From: Methyloversatilis sp. | GTDB lineage: Bacteria; Pseudomonadota; Gammaproteobacteria; Burkholderiales; Rhodocyclaceae | Direction of reading: 5' to 3' | Length of the DNA: 64,000 nt | Assembly (NCBI GenBank): GCA_017984755.1 | Contig: JAGNYW010000008.1 | Coordinates: 36,001-100,000 of the forward strand | Shown here: positions 55,935 through 64,000 of the stretch, piece after piece | How the letters are laid out: each line of letters begins with the position of its first letter | How positions within the stretch are numbered: position 1 is the first letter of the stretch | Made by a program: the position numbers and the translations under genes | The notes under the pieces: model-generated | What the model was told of the DNA's origin: nothing | Databases searched by the model: none | Seen by the model: only the letters and a program-made list of their open reading frames with translations

Positions 55935-58031
55935 ATGGCGACGAAGAAAACGGCAGACAAGGCGACAGGCAAGGCTGCGAAGAAATCCGCAGGCAGGGAG
56001 GCGGCGCCGGCGGCGAACGGCGAGCGGGTGCTGTCGATCAAGGCGGCGGGGGCGGAGCGGCAGCTCAATGCGCGGCCGGACGGGCTGGACTTCCGTGACC
56101 GCATGTACGTGCCGACGCTGATCGAGGTACCGGTGCGCCGGCCGCTGGAAAGCTATCTGGAGGCGGGCGTGCCCATGCTGGATCAGGGCCGCGAAGGTGC
56201 CTGCACCGGTTTCGGGCTGGCGACCGTGGCGCACTACCTGTTCCGCACGCGCAAGGTGGTGCCGGACGCGGCGCAGGTCAGCCCGCTGATGTTCTACGAC
56301 ATGGCACGTCGCTATGACGAGTGGGCCGGCGTCGATTACGAAGGGTCGAGCTGTCGCGGTGCGATGAAGGGCTGGCACAAGCACGGCGTGTGCACCGAGC
56401 CGCTGTGGGGCAGCAGCGGGCGCAAGGCGCGCGTGCTCAGCGAAGCCATCGAGCGCGACGCTGCGGCGCGGCCGCTGGGCGCCTACTTCCGCGTGAATCA
56501 CAAGGACATCGTTGCCATGCATGCGGCCATCGCCGAGGTCGGCGTGCTGTATGCCAGCGCCAGCGTGCATGCCGGCTGGCAGAACGTGAAGTCGAACGGC
56601 ATCGTGCAGCTGTCGGACGACATGCTGGGTGGTCATGCGTTCGCCATCGTGGCCTACGACAGCGACGGCTTCTGGGTGCAGAACTCGTGGGGCGACGACT
56701 GGGGCCGCGGAGGTTTCTGCCGCGTGAGCTACGAAGACTGGCTGCGCAACGGCACCGATACCTGGGTGGCGCGGCTGGGTGCACCGATCGCGCTGCCGCG
56801 CCAGACGCGTCAGGCGGCGCGCAGCACGCTGTCGGCCACGGCGGCGAATTACTCGCTGAGCGACATCCGGCCGCACGTGATCAACATCGGCAATGACGGC
56901 GTGCTCGATCCGCGCGGCGAGATCGGCACCACGCGCGAAACGGTGCGCGAAATATTCGAGCAGGATTTTCCGCGCATCACGCAGGGCTGGAAGAAGAAGC
57001 GCATCGTGCTGTACGCGCACGGCGGTCTGGTCAGTCAGGAAAATGCGCTGCAGGTGGTGGACGAATACCTCAAGCCCATGCTCGACGCCGAGTGCTATCC
57101 GCTCGCCTTCGTGTGGAAGTCGGATTTCTGGACCACGCTCGGCAACATCCTCGCCGACGCGGCGCGCAAGCGGCGCCCGGAAGGTTTTCTCGACAGCGCG
57201 AAGGACTTCATGCTCGATCGCCTCGATGACGCACTGGAGCCGGTTGCGCGGTTGGCCACCGGCAAGGCGTCGTGGGACGAAATGAAGGAGAACGCGCTGC
57301 GCGCCACGTCGCATCGCGACGGCGGCGCCCGCTTCGTGGCCGAACAGCTGGCCCGGCTGGTGCAGCAGGAAAAGGTCGAACTGCATGTGGTCGGCCACAG
57401 CGCCGGCAGCATCTTCCACGGCCCGCTCATCCAGTACCTGACAAGCAGCGACCTGATCGCCGACGGCCCGATGGCGCGCAGCAAGGGTCTGGGCGTGCCG
57501 GTCGCGTCATGCACGCTGTGGGCGCCCGCCTGCACGATCGATCTGTTCAGGGCCTGCTATCTGCCGGCGATCAAGTCCGGCGCCGTGGGACGCTTCTCGC
57601 TGTTCACGCTGACCGACAAGGCGGAGCAGGACGACAACTGTGCGCGCATCTACAACAAGTCGCTGCTCTACCTGGTGTCGAACGCCTTCGAGCGCCGGCC
57701 GCGCGTGCCGCTGATCCGCCCGGACGGCGAACCGATACTGGGCATGGCCCGTTTCATCGAGCGCGACCCCGACGTGAAGGCGCTGTTCCGGCAGGCTTCG
57801 TCGAACTGGATCACCGCGCCGAACAACGCCGAACCCGGCTCGCCCTCGGCATCGGGTGCGCGCCATCATGGCGACTTCGACAATGACGCCGCCACGGTTC
57901 AGGCCACGCTGGCGCGCATTCTCGGCAAGGCCGACGCCGCGGCACCGATGCAGTTCACGCGCAGCGCGTCGGCGAAGCAGAACCAGCGCAGCGCCTTGTC
58001 GGCCGCCACGGGTGAGTTCCGCCTGCGCTGA
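55935..58031 (+). CDS. papain-like cysteine protease / alpha-beta hydrolase fusion
   Basis: 698 residues, start at 55935 with GGGGGAG just upstream. The N-terminus (MATKKTADKATGKAAKKSAG) is Lys/Ala-rich, without a signal peptide. Residues ~75-285 form a C1 papain-like domain: oxyanion Gln 84 and Cys 90 in MLDQGREGACTGFG, His 234 in MLGGHAFAIVAYD, Asn 250 in VQNSWGDDWGRGGF. Residues ~355-600 form an alpha/beta hydrolase: VLYAHGGLVSQEN, then VVGHSAGSIFHGPL with nucleophile Ser 489, and LWAPACTID. Both catalytic sets look intact. A cytoplasmic two-enzyme fusion of this kind is unfamiliar to me. The C-terminal ~80 residues are low-complexity. Substrates unknown. Confidence 0.9.
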   Translation: MATKKTADKATGKAAKKSAGREAAPAANGERVLSIKAAGAERQLNARPDGLDFRDRMYVPTLIEVPVRRPLESYLEAGVPMLDQGREGACTGFGLATVAHYLFRTRKVVPDAAQVSPLMFYDMARRYDEWAGVDYEGSSCRGAMKGWHKHGVCTEPLWGSSGRKARVLSEAIERDAAARPLGAYFRVNHKDIVAMHAAIAEVGVLYASASVHAGWQNVKSNGIVQLSDDMLGGHAFAIVAYDSDGFWVQNSWGDDWGRGGFCRVSYEDWLRNGTDTWVARLGAPIALPRQTRQAARSTLSATAANYSLSDIRPHVINIGNDGVLDPRGEIGTTRETVREIFEQDFPRITQGWKKKRIVLYAHGGLVSQENALQVVDEYLKPMLDAECYPLAFVWKSDFWTTLGNILADAARKRRPEGFLDSAKDFMLDRLDDALEPVARLATGKASWDEMKENALRATSHRDGGARFVAEQLARLVQQEKVELHVVGHSAGSIFHGPLIQYLTSSDLIADGPMARSKGLGVPVASCTLWAPACTIDLFRACYLPAIKSGAVGRFSLFTLTDKAEQDDNCARIYNKSLLYLVSNAFERRPRVPLIRPDGEPILGMARFIERDPDVKALFRQASSNWITAPNNAEPGSPSASGARHHGDFDNDAATVQATLARILGKADAAAPMQFTRSASAKQNQRSALSAATGEFRLR

Positions 58032-58346
58032 GCGGTAAAGGGTGGAATCGTGGCGGCAGGCGGTGCAGCGTTGGTGCCGGCGGTCGGGTACCGCGCTGCC
58101 GACCGGCGCGGGCAGCGGGTTCGTGTGGGCGCACGTGGAGCGTCAGCAGGATCTCTGCCGCGCCGCGGGTACGCCGGGTGATGACACCCTTCACCCGGGC
58201 GTGCTCTGTTGCAGTGCGCAAGGCACTCAAGCCGTGCGGTTCCCGGCAATTTAGTCATTGATTCCATTGAATTTTATAGCTGGCACGATTGATGTGCGTC
58301 GAGTTGCGATGGCTCACATCACAACTTTTCCAAAAGGAGCGCAAGC
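58032..58346. promoter_or_regulatory. intergenic region with a weak sigma-54-like site before the amidase pseudogene
   Basis: 315 bases, no gene. At 58281 TGGCACG (-24 element) is followed, at near-correct spacing, by ATGT where TTGC is expected, so the -12 element is poor. AT-rich between 58250 and 58282. A hairpin-like GGGTACGCC-type stretch around 58168-58200 is not convincing. The strong AAAAGGAG ribosome binding site of the next gene is at 58332-58339. Confidence 0.3.
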
Positions 58347-59459
58347 ATGTCTGGCTGCACCCATCACGCCGGCGACGATTTCGACCGCATGATCAAGGGT
58401 AATGCGGGCGCCGAAAGCGTCTTCTACCGGGACAAGAAGAAGGGCGTCATCCGCCGCGGCGCCAGTGAAGGCCTCGGTGTACATATATAAGCACCGGGCC
58501 TGTGTACGTGAAGAGCGCGGAAGAGGGCGACGTGCTCGAAGTGCGCATCATCGACGTGTCGCCGCGGCCGAGCGCCAACGCGAAGTACAAGGGCAAGAGC
58601 TTTGGCGTGAATGCCGCGGCCTGGTGGGGCTTCCATTACAAGGAGCTGATCACCCGAGCCGAAGAACCGCGAAGTGATCACCATCTACGAGATCGACGCC
58701 AGCAGCGACAAGAACTGGGCGCAGGCGGTGTACAACTTCCAGTGGACACCGCAGACCGACCCGTTCGGCGTGGTGCACAAGACGATCGACTATCCGGGTG
58801 TCGTGGTCGACCACAGCACGGTGAAGGAGAACCACGGCATCCTGAAGAACGTGCGCGTGCCCACGCGCCCGCACTTCGGCGTGACCGGCGTGGCGCCGAA
58901 GGAAGCCGACATGGTCGACTCGCTTCCACCCAGCTATACCGGCGGCAACATCGACAACTGGCGCATCGGCAAGGGCGCGACGATGTATTACCCGGTGGCG
59001 GTGAAGGGTGCGCTGTTCTCCGTCGGCGACCCGCATGCCGTGCAGGGTGATTCGGAGCGGTGCGTTACGGCCATCGAGTGCTCGCTGACCGGCACCTTCC
59101 ACTTCATCCTGCACAAGAAGGCCGACCTGCCTGGCACCTCGCTCGCCTGGCTCGAATACCCGCTGCTCGAAACGCAGGACGAATGGGTCATCCACGGCGT
59201 CAGCTTCGCCAACTACCTGGCCGAGCTGGCCGACAAGGCGCAGAGCGACATCTATTCGAATTCGTCGGTCGACCTCGCGCTCAAGGACGCCTTCCGCAAG
59301 AGCCGTGAGTTCCTGATGGACGCCCATGGCCTGAACGAGGACGAAGCCGTTTCGCTGCTGTCGGTGGGCGTCGACTTCTCGAACACCCAGGTGGTCGACG
59401 GCAACTGGGGCGTTCATGCCGTGATCAGGAAGGCCCTGTTCTCGGGCGGCAGTCTTTAG
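58347..59459 (+). pseudogene. acetamidase/formamidase family gene broken by two frameshifts
   Basis: A strong ribosome binding site (AAAAGGAG) precedes ATG at 58347. The first frame gives 47 residues ending GASEGLGVHI and then TAA at 58488-58490. The next frame resumes at STGPVYVKSAEEGDVLEVRI and runs to KELIT near 58650, then the third frame continues EPKNREVITIYEIDASSDKN to the stop at 59457-59459. Removing two bases from the ATATATA run (58483-58489) and one C from the CCC near 58653 restores one frame of about 369 residues containing VPTRPHFGVTGVAPKE, PSYTGGNIDNWRIGKG and GDPHAVQGDSERC, all acetamidase/formamidase signatures. The net change is three bases. Either a recent pseudogene, sequencing error, or phase-variable repeat. 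Confidence 0.85.
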
Positions 59460-59681
59460 CCGAACGCGGTTGCGGGTGGGCGGCCAGTCCGCGGACGGCG
59501 GTCCTTTCGGACTTCACGGGATCGTCCCATGCGTTCTGTCCGTTCTGCTGCCCGTGCCGGCGGGTACTCGGGTTGATACCCGCTGCTGCACATCGTGCGT
59601 CGGTCTGCCGTCCGGGCATGGGCACTGTGTCGCCGATCGCACTACCATGGGCGACCGACACCTCCCATCCGCTTTTCCCCG

Positions 59682-61055
59682 ATGACCAACGAGCCAAAGC
59701 CCGCTCACACCGAAGCACTGCTCGCGCGCGCGCACATCGAAGGCGTCGACGAAGCGACCTGGATAGACGTGATCCAGCGCATGGACGAGGTCTATTCGCA
59801 GCTGGTCAGCGACGAGATCGCACTCGAACAGAAGAACGTCGAACTGGAACAGTCGCAGCAGTTCATCTTCAGCGTCATGTCGGCGATGTCGGACGTGCTG
59901 CTGGTGTGCAACGAGCGCGGCGAGGTCGAAGAAACGAATGCCGCGCTGTGCGAACTGGTCGGCCGCAGCGACGACGAACTGCGCGGCATGACGCTGTACG
60001 ACCTGCTGGCCGACGAAGCCAGCGTCGAGCGCGTGCGCGGGGTGCTCGACAACACCAACCCGTCGCGACGCGGTGAAGCGGTCGAACTCAACCTGCTCGA
60101 CGCGCAACGCAGCCCGCTGCCGGTCGACGCCAACTGCACGCCGCGCTTCACGCGCAACGGCCGGCGCGCCGGCACGGTGTTCGTCGGCCGCCCGACGGCC
60201 GAACTCAAGCGCGCCTACGACGAGTTGCGCGACGCGCACGAAGCGCTCAAGCGGGCGCAGCAGCAACTGCTGCATTCCGAAAAGATGGCCTCGCTCGGTC
60301 GCCTGGTGGCCGGCGTGGCGCACGAACTGAACAACCCGATCAGCTTCGTGCTTGGCAATGTGCATGCGCTCAAACGCTACAGCGAACGCATGGGCCGCTA
60401 CATCGATGCCGTGCATGCCGGTGCGTCCGACGAAGCGCTGGGCGAACTGCGCACGAGGCTGCGCATCGAGCACCTGCTCAGGGACCTGCCGTCGCTGATC
60501 GAAGGCACGCTCGAAGGCGCGCAGCGCACGGCCGACATCGTCAATGGCCTGAAGCGTTTTTCGGCCGTGGACCCGGAAGGCCGCGCGTCGGTCGATCTCA
60601 ACGAAGTGACTGAGCGTGCCATCCACTGGATACGCAAGGGCACGACCGCGTCGGTCGACATGCACTGGCAACCCGGGCCGACGTGTGTCGTCATGGGCAG
60701 TGCCGGGCAGTTGCAGCAGGTGGTCATGAACCTGCTGCAGAACGCCTGCGACGCCGCCGCCGGGGAAACCGGTGATGCCGCTGCAAGGCTGCAGATATCG
60801 ACTGCGGTCGATGGCGACAACGTACGCATGATACTGCGCGACAACGGTCCGGGCATTCCCGACGAATACATGTCCCGCATCTTCGAACCCTTCTTCACCA
60901 CCAAGCCGATCGGCAAGGGAACCGGGCTGGGCCTGTCCATCAGCTACGGTATCGTCGAGCAGCACGGTGGTCGCCTGACTGCGCGCAACCACCCTGGCGG
61001 CGGAGCTGAATTCACCCTCGAACTGCCCCGCTCGACAGCGCCCCCGAGGTCATGA
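59682..61055 (+). CDS. hupT: HupT/HoxJ-type PAS-domain sensor histidine kinase
   Basis: 457 residues, cytoplasmic, no membrane segments. N-terminus DEATWIDVIQRMDEVYSQLV and SDEIALEQKNVELEQSQQFI are HupT-like. A PAS domain follows (~70-180: VLLVCNERGEVEETNAAL). H box VAGVAHELNNPISFVLGN, N box VVMNLLQNACDAA, G boxes LRDNGPGIPDEYM and GKGTGLGLSISYGIV. In other bacteria HupT signals hydrogen availability, with the H2 sensor HupUV, to the regulator HupR. Those partners are not in the window, but a hydrogenase gene is 1.8 kb downstream. ATG at 59682; an upstream frame is rejected. Confidence 0.84.
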   Translation: MTNEPKPAHTEALLARAHIEGVDEATWIDVIQRMDEVYSQLVSDEIALEQKNVELEQSQQFIFSVMSAMSDVLLVCNERGEVEETNAALCELVGRSDDELRGMTLYDLLADEASVERVRGVLDNTNPSRRGEAVELNLLDAQRSPLPVDANCTPRFTRNGRRAGTVFVGRPTAELKRAYDELRDAHEALKRAQQQLLHSEKMASLGRLVAGVAHELNNPISFVLGNVHALKRYSERMGRYIDAVHAGASDEALGELRTRLRIEHLLRDLPSLIEGTLEGAQRTADIVNGLKRFSAVDPEGRASVDLNEVTERAIHWIRKGTTASVDMHWQPGPTCVVMGSAGQLQQVVMNLLQNACDAAAGETGDAAARLQISTAVDGDNVRMILRDNGPGIPDEYMSRIFEPFFTTKPIGKGTGLGLSISYGIVEQHGGRLTARNHPGGGAEFTLELPRSTAPPRS

Positions 61056-61194
61056 ACCGATCCGGTCATCACGGCTCGGCCGTCGAGGACCGTCGCCACG
61101 CCGTTCGCCCGTCACACCATGGCGTTCATCGCAGTGCCGGGTCATCTGCTGATGTCGCGCAGCTCGCAGGCCCCCGGGCGAGGGGCCGATTCCG

Positions 61195-62322
61195 TCAGGC
61201 GACCTTGTCCAGCGCCTCGGCGAAGCTCTGCACGGTGCGCTCGACGTTCTGCAGCTTGTCGAGGCCGAACAGGCCGACGCGGAAGCTGCGGAAGTCGGCC
61301 GGTTCGTCGACCTGCAGCGGCACGCCGGCGGCGATCTGCAGGCCCTGGGCCATGAATTTCTTGCCGTTCTGGATATCCGGATCTTCCGTGTAGCTGACGA
61401 CCACGCAGGGTGCCTGGAAGCCTGGCGCGGCGACGCTGACGAAGCCCCTTGCTTCGAGCAGCGCACGGACGCGGCGGCCCAGTTCGATCTGGTTGGCCTT
61501 CACCTTGTCGAAACCGAAGGTTTCGGTTTCCAGCATCACGTCGCGCAGGCGGGTCAGCGCGTCGGTCGGCAGCGTCGCGTGGTAGGCGTGGCCGCCGCCT
61601 TCGTAGGTTTCCATGATCTGCAGCCACTTCTTCAGGTCGGCCGCGTAGCTGGTGCTGGTGGTCGAGTCGATGCGCGCCCGGGCGCGTTCACCGAGCATGA
61701 CCAGACCCGCGCACGGCGAGCCGCTCCAGCCTTTCTGCGGTGCGCTGACGACGATGTCGATGCCGAGGGCGCCCATGTCCACCCACAGGGTGCCGGCGGC
61801 GATGGCATCGACCACGAACAGGCCGTCGACCTCGCGCACGGCTGCGGCGACTTCGCGCAGATAGTCATCGGGCAGCTGCATGCCGGCCGACGTTTCGACC
61901 TGCGGTGCGAACACGACGGCAGGCTTGTGTTCGAGGATGGCGGCGACCACTTCCTTGACCGGCACCGGCGCGAACGGCTTCTGCGACCCCGGCTCCGGCT
62001 GGCGCGCCTTCAGAACGATCTGCTCCGACGGGATGCGGCCCATGTCGAAGATCTGTGTCCAGCGGAAGCTGAACCAGCCGTTGCGGATGACCAGCACCTT
62101 CTTGTCGGTGGCGAACTGGCGTGCCACGGCTTCCATGCCGAAGGTGCCGCTGCCCGGCACGACGACGGCCGATTTCGCGTTGTAGACCTGCTTGAGCACG
62201 CGTGAAATCTCTTTCATCACGCCCTGGAAGGACTTCGACATGTGGTTGAGCGCGCGGTCGGTATACACGACCGAATATTCGAGCAGGCCTTCGGGGTCGA
62301 CGTTGGGCAACAGGCTGGACAC
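61195..62322 (-). CDS. class V PLP-dependent aminotransferase (alanine/serine-glyoxylate aminotransferase-like)
   Basis: 375 residues. Fold type I: VVVPGSGTFGMEAVARQFA binds the cofactor phosphate; VDAIAAGTLWVDMGALGIDI carries the PLP aspartate; the Schiff-base Lys is in VVSAPQKGWSGSPCAG. C-terminal FRSFRVGLFGLDKLQNVERT. GTG start at 62322, with GGAG 7 bases upstream; a longer upstream frame has no homology. Glyoxylate/serine transamination would fit methylotrophic or photorespiratory metabolism, but substrate is not shown. It lies opposite in direction between hupT and the hydrogenase gene. Confidence 0.86.
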   Translation of the reverse strand: MSSLLPNVDPEGLLEYSVVYTDRALNHMSKSFQGVMKEISRVLKQVYNAKSAVVVPGSGTFGMEAVARQFATDKKVLVIRNGWFSFRWTQIFDMGRIPSEQIVLKARQPEPGSQKPFAPVPVKEVVAAILEHKPAVVFAPQVETSAGMQLPDDYLREVAAAVREVDGLFVVDAIAAGTLWVDMGALGIDIVVSAPQKGWSGSPCAGLVMLGERARARIDSTTSTSYAADLKKWLQIMETYEGGGHAYHATLPTDALTRLRDVMLETETFGFDKVKANQIELGRRVRALLEARGFVSVAAPGFQAPCVVVSYTEDPDIQNGKKFMAQGLQIAAGVPLQVDEPADFRSFRVGLFGLDKLQNVERTVQSFAEALDKVA

Positions 62323-62858
62323 GGTGATCTCCGGTATCGATGGGGTATGTGACAGGGCGACTCCGCCGCTTGTGGCGGCGGCTTGACAGAACCTGCTGGT
62401 GTCTTCGACGGCGCGCGCGGCGGGGGCGCGGGCTCGAAGGGCTTGAATTCTAATCCACTGCCCCGGCTTTGCAGAATGTCGGATTTCCGGGGGCGCGTCC
62501 GTTCGCGGGGAGATGTCGGGCATCGCTGCGCTCACCCCGCGCCTGCCTCCGCATCCATCCGCAGGCTGGGGTGAGCCCCACCGCCACCCCGGTGAAAGCC
62601 CGCCTTGCGGCACGTCGTGGAAAGCGCAAGCCGAACTTCCACTGCCTCGTGTCGAGACCTTGAGGGTCACGCGCTTACCTGCATCGCTTTTCCAATTCAT
62701 AACAAGGACTTGATCCATATGAATTTTTTTGCTGCGGCGCGCAAATCCAAGCTGGCCCGTAACTTGTTAGTAGGCACCACCACCACCCGTGCGAAGCGCT
62801 GCAACGGTTTTCGACCGACGTGTGGCCAGACAACAAGAAACACAGGAGAGAGACCAGG
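62323..62858. promoter_or_regulatory. 536-bp intergenic region between aminotransferase and hydrogenase genes
   Basis: No convincing gene. An imperfect GC-rich hairpin (CTCACCCC..., with GGGGTGAG) lies at about 62529-62575. TGGCCCGTAACTTGTTA at 62753-62769 has sigma-54-like spacing (GG at -24, G at -12, the expected C replaced by T), 90 bases before the hydrogenase start. Hydrogenase operons in betaproteobacteria can be sigma-54-driven, so this is a weak candidate. AT-rich GAATTTTTTT at 62721-62730. Confidence 0.35.
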
Positions 62859-63941
62859 ATGGAAACCTTCTATGAGGTGATGCGCCGGCAGGGCATCTCG
62901 CGCCGCAGTTTCCTCAAATACTGTTCGCTGACCGCCACCTCGCTCGGGCTGGGGCCGGCCTTCGTGCCGCAGATCGCGCACGCGATGGAAACCAGGCCGC
63001 GCACGCCGGTGCTGTGGCTGCACGGGCTGGAATGCACCTGTTGTTCCGAATCCTTCATCCGCTCGGCGCACCCGCTGGCGAAGGACGTGGTGCTGTCGAT
63101 GATTTCGCTCGACTACGACGACACGCTGATGGCCGCCGCGGGGCACCAGGCCGAGGCGATCCTCGAAGAGATCATGACCAAGTACAAGGGCAACTACATC
63201 CTGGCGGTCGAGGGCAACCCGCCGCTGAACCAGGACGGCATGAGCTGCATCATCGGCGGCAAGCCCTTCATCGACCAGCTGAAGCACGTCGCCAAGGACG
63301 CCAAGGCCATCATCAGCTGGGGCTCCTGCGCCAGCTGGGGCTGCGTGCAGGCGGCCAAGCCGAATCCGACGCAGGCCACGCCGGTGCACAAGGTCATCTT
63401 CGACAAGCCCATCATCAAGGTGCCGGGTTGCCCGCCGATCGCCGAGGTGATGACCGGCGTCATCACCTACATGCTCACCTTCGACCGCATTCCCGAACTG
63501 GACCGCCAGGGCCGGCCGAAGATGTTCTACAGCCAGCGCATCCACGACAAGTGCTACCGCCGCCCGCACTTCGACGCCGGCCAGTTCGTCGAGGCCTGGG
63601 ACGACGAATCGGCACGCAAGGGCTACTGCCTCTACAAGGTCGGCTGCAAGGGCCCGACCACCTACAACGCCTGCTCCACCGTGCGCTGGAACGAGGGCAC
63701 GAGCTTCCCGATCCAGGCCGGCCACGGCTGCATCGGCTGCTCGGAAGACGGCTTCTGGGACAAGGGTTCGTTCTACGACCGCCTGACCGACATCCACCAG
63801 TTCGGCATCGAAGCCAATGCCGACCAGGTCGGTGCGACGGCTGCCGGCGTGGTGGGCGCGGCCGCGGTGGCCCATGCCGCTGTGTCGGCGATCAAGCGCG
63901 CCACGCAGAAGAACGATTCGACGACCACCGTCGACCACTGA
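62859..63941 (+). CDS. hoxK: membrane-bound [NiFe] hydrogenase small subunit (group 1)
   Basis: 360 residues. A twin-arginine signal [19 protein letters not shown] directs folded export. The Fe-S subunit has [16 protein letters not shown] (proximal cluster), [21 protein letters not shown], then [27 protein letters not shown] and [14 protein letters not shown], giving the ligands of three clusters including the His ligand. A C-terminal hydrophobic stretch ([20 protein letters not shown]) would anchor it in the membrane. ATG at 62859 with GGAG upstream. The large subunit should lie just beyond the window; the last 59 bases (63942-64000) hold nothing recognisable. Confidence 0.95.
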   Translation: METFYEVMRRQGISRRSFLKYCSLTATSLGLGPAFVPQIAHAMETRPRTPVLWLHGLECTCCSESFIRSAHPLAKDVVLSMISLDYDDTLMAAAGHQAEAILEEIMTKYKGNYILAVEGNPPLNQDGMSCIIGGKPFIDQLKHVAKDAKAIISWGSCASWGCVQAAKPNPTQATPVHKVIFDKPIIKVPGCPPIAEVMTGVITYMLTFDRIPELDRQGRPKMFYSQRIHDKCYRRPHFDAGQFVEAWDDESARKGYCLYKVGCKGPTTYNACSTVRWNEGTSFPIQAGHGCIGCSEDGFWDKGSFYDRLTDIHQFGIEANADQVGATAAGVVGAAAVAHAAVSAIKRATQKNDSTTTVDH

Positions 63942-64000
63942 TCCGCTGCCGGCCGCCGGCGCACGGGCGTCGGCGCAGGTACGGGCAGACCCGATTCCAG

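Noticed and set aside
58281-58296. Confident sigma-54 promoter before the amidase pseudogene
   Set aside because: The -24 part is good but the -12 part reads ATGT instead of TTGC, so it is kept only as a weak candidate.
58402-58677. 91-codon open frame overlapping the amidase pseudogene
   Set aside because: Arg-rich wrong-frame product; the two other frames together reconstruct a real family protein.
62605-62880. 91-codon open frame before hoxK, and a shorter one from ATG at 62719
   Set aside because: Runs into hoxK in another frame, no ribosome binding site, no recognisable motif.

Overview
The window looks like a piece of a high-GC betaproteobacterial chromosome that spans the replication origin. 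Placement near Rhodocyclales, possibly Methyloversatilis-like, is inference from gene content: rubredoxin-pilGHIJ-chpA order, PHA synthase, an exosortase-type (PEP-CTERM) secreted protein and a membrane-bound [NiFe] hydrogenase. No rRNA, tRNA, CRISPR array, insertion sequence or prophage was found.

Layout. 1-1.3 kb: 3' part of an unrecognised gene ending in a PD-(D/E)XK-like nuclease domain. 1.4-4.2 kb (minus): thiD-thiE-hemL. 4.3-13.8 kb (plus): rubredoxin, then the type IV pilus chemosensory operon pilG-pilH-pilI-pilJ-chpA, closed by a strong hairpin. 13.8-16.7 kb (minus): PHA synthase and an MBL-fold hydrolase. 16.9-23.0 kb (plus): small secreted proteins, a LOG-family enzyme, a coupled acyl-CoA hydratase/HMG-CoA lyase/DUF1289 set, rapZ, a NusG-domain-II/Gx-transporter pair and ubiX. 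23.0-26.9 kb (plus): a partner-switching pair (STAS protein plus a kinase/cNMP/phosphatase fusion) followed by ornithine-lipid genes olsB-olsA. Each of these two units is preceded by a Pho-box-like array with 11-bp period. 27.0-30.4 kb (plus): a TIR-CHAT-transmembrane-LysM protein followed by a stand-alone macro-domain protein. 30.4-37.7 kb (minus): a secreted ATP-dependent DNA ligase, a complete livKHMGF branched-chain amino acid ABC transporter, a fatty-acid desaturase and a cytochrome c.

37.8-54.0 kb is the origin core: EamA transporter, parB, parA, rsmG, mnmG, a His-rich secreted protein, a TauE/SafE permease flanked by two parS sites, mnmE, yidC, yidD, rnpA and rpmH on the minus strand (the His-rich gene excepted), then dnaA, dnaN and gyrB on the plus strand, with DnaA boxes on both sides of dnaA.

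54.1-64.0 kb is accessory: a three-fold tail-collar-repeat protein with a PEP-CTERM anchor, a papain-like protease fused to an alpha/beta hydrolase, an acetamidase/formamidase gene broken by two frameshifts, a HupT-type hydrogen-signalling kinase, a class V aminotransferase and the [NiFe] hydrogenase small subunit, whose operon runs off the window.

The best candidate for an undescribed system is the TIR-CHAT-TM-LysM protein with its macro-domain neighbour (27069-30374). Its architecture suggests that a periplasmic peptidoglycan-binding module controls a cytoplasmic NADase-like and caspase-like effector, with an ADP-ribose-binding or hydrolysing partner next door. A second coherent idea is that phosphate limitation controls both the partner-switch module and ornithine-lipid synthesis through the two Pho-box-like arrays.
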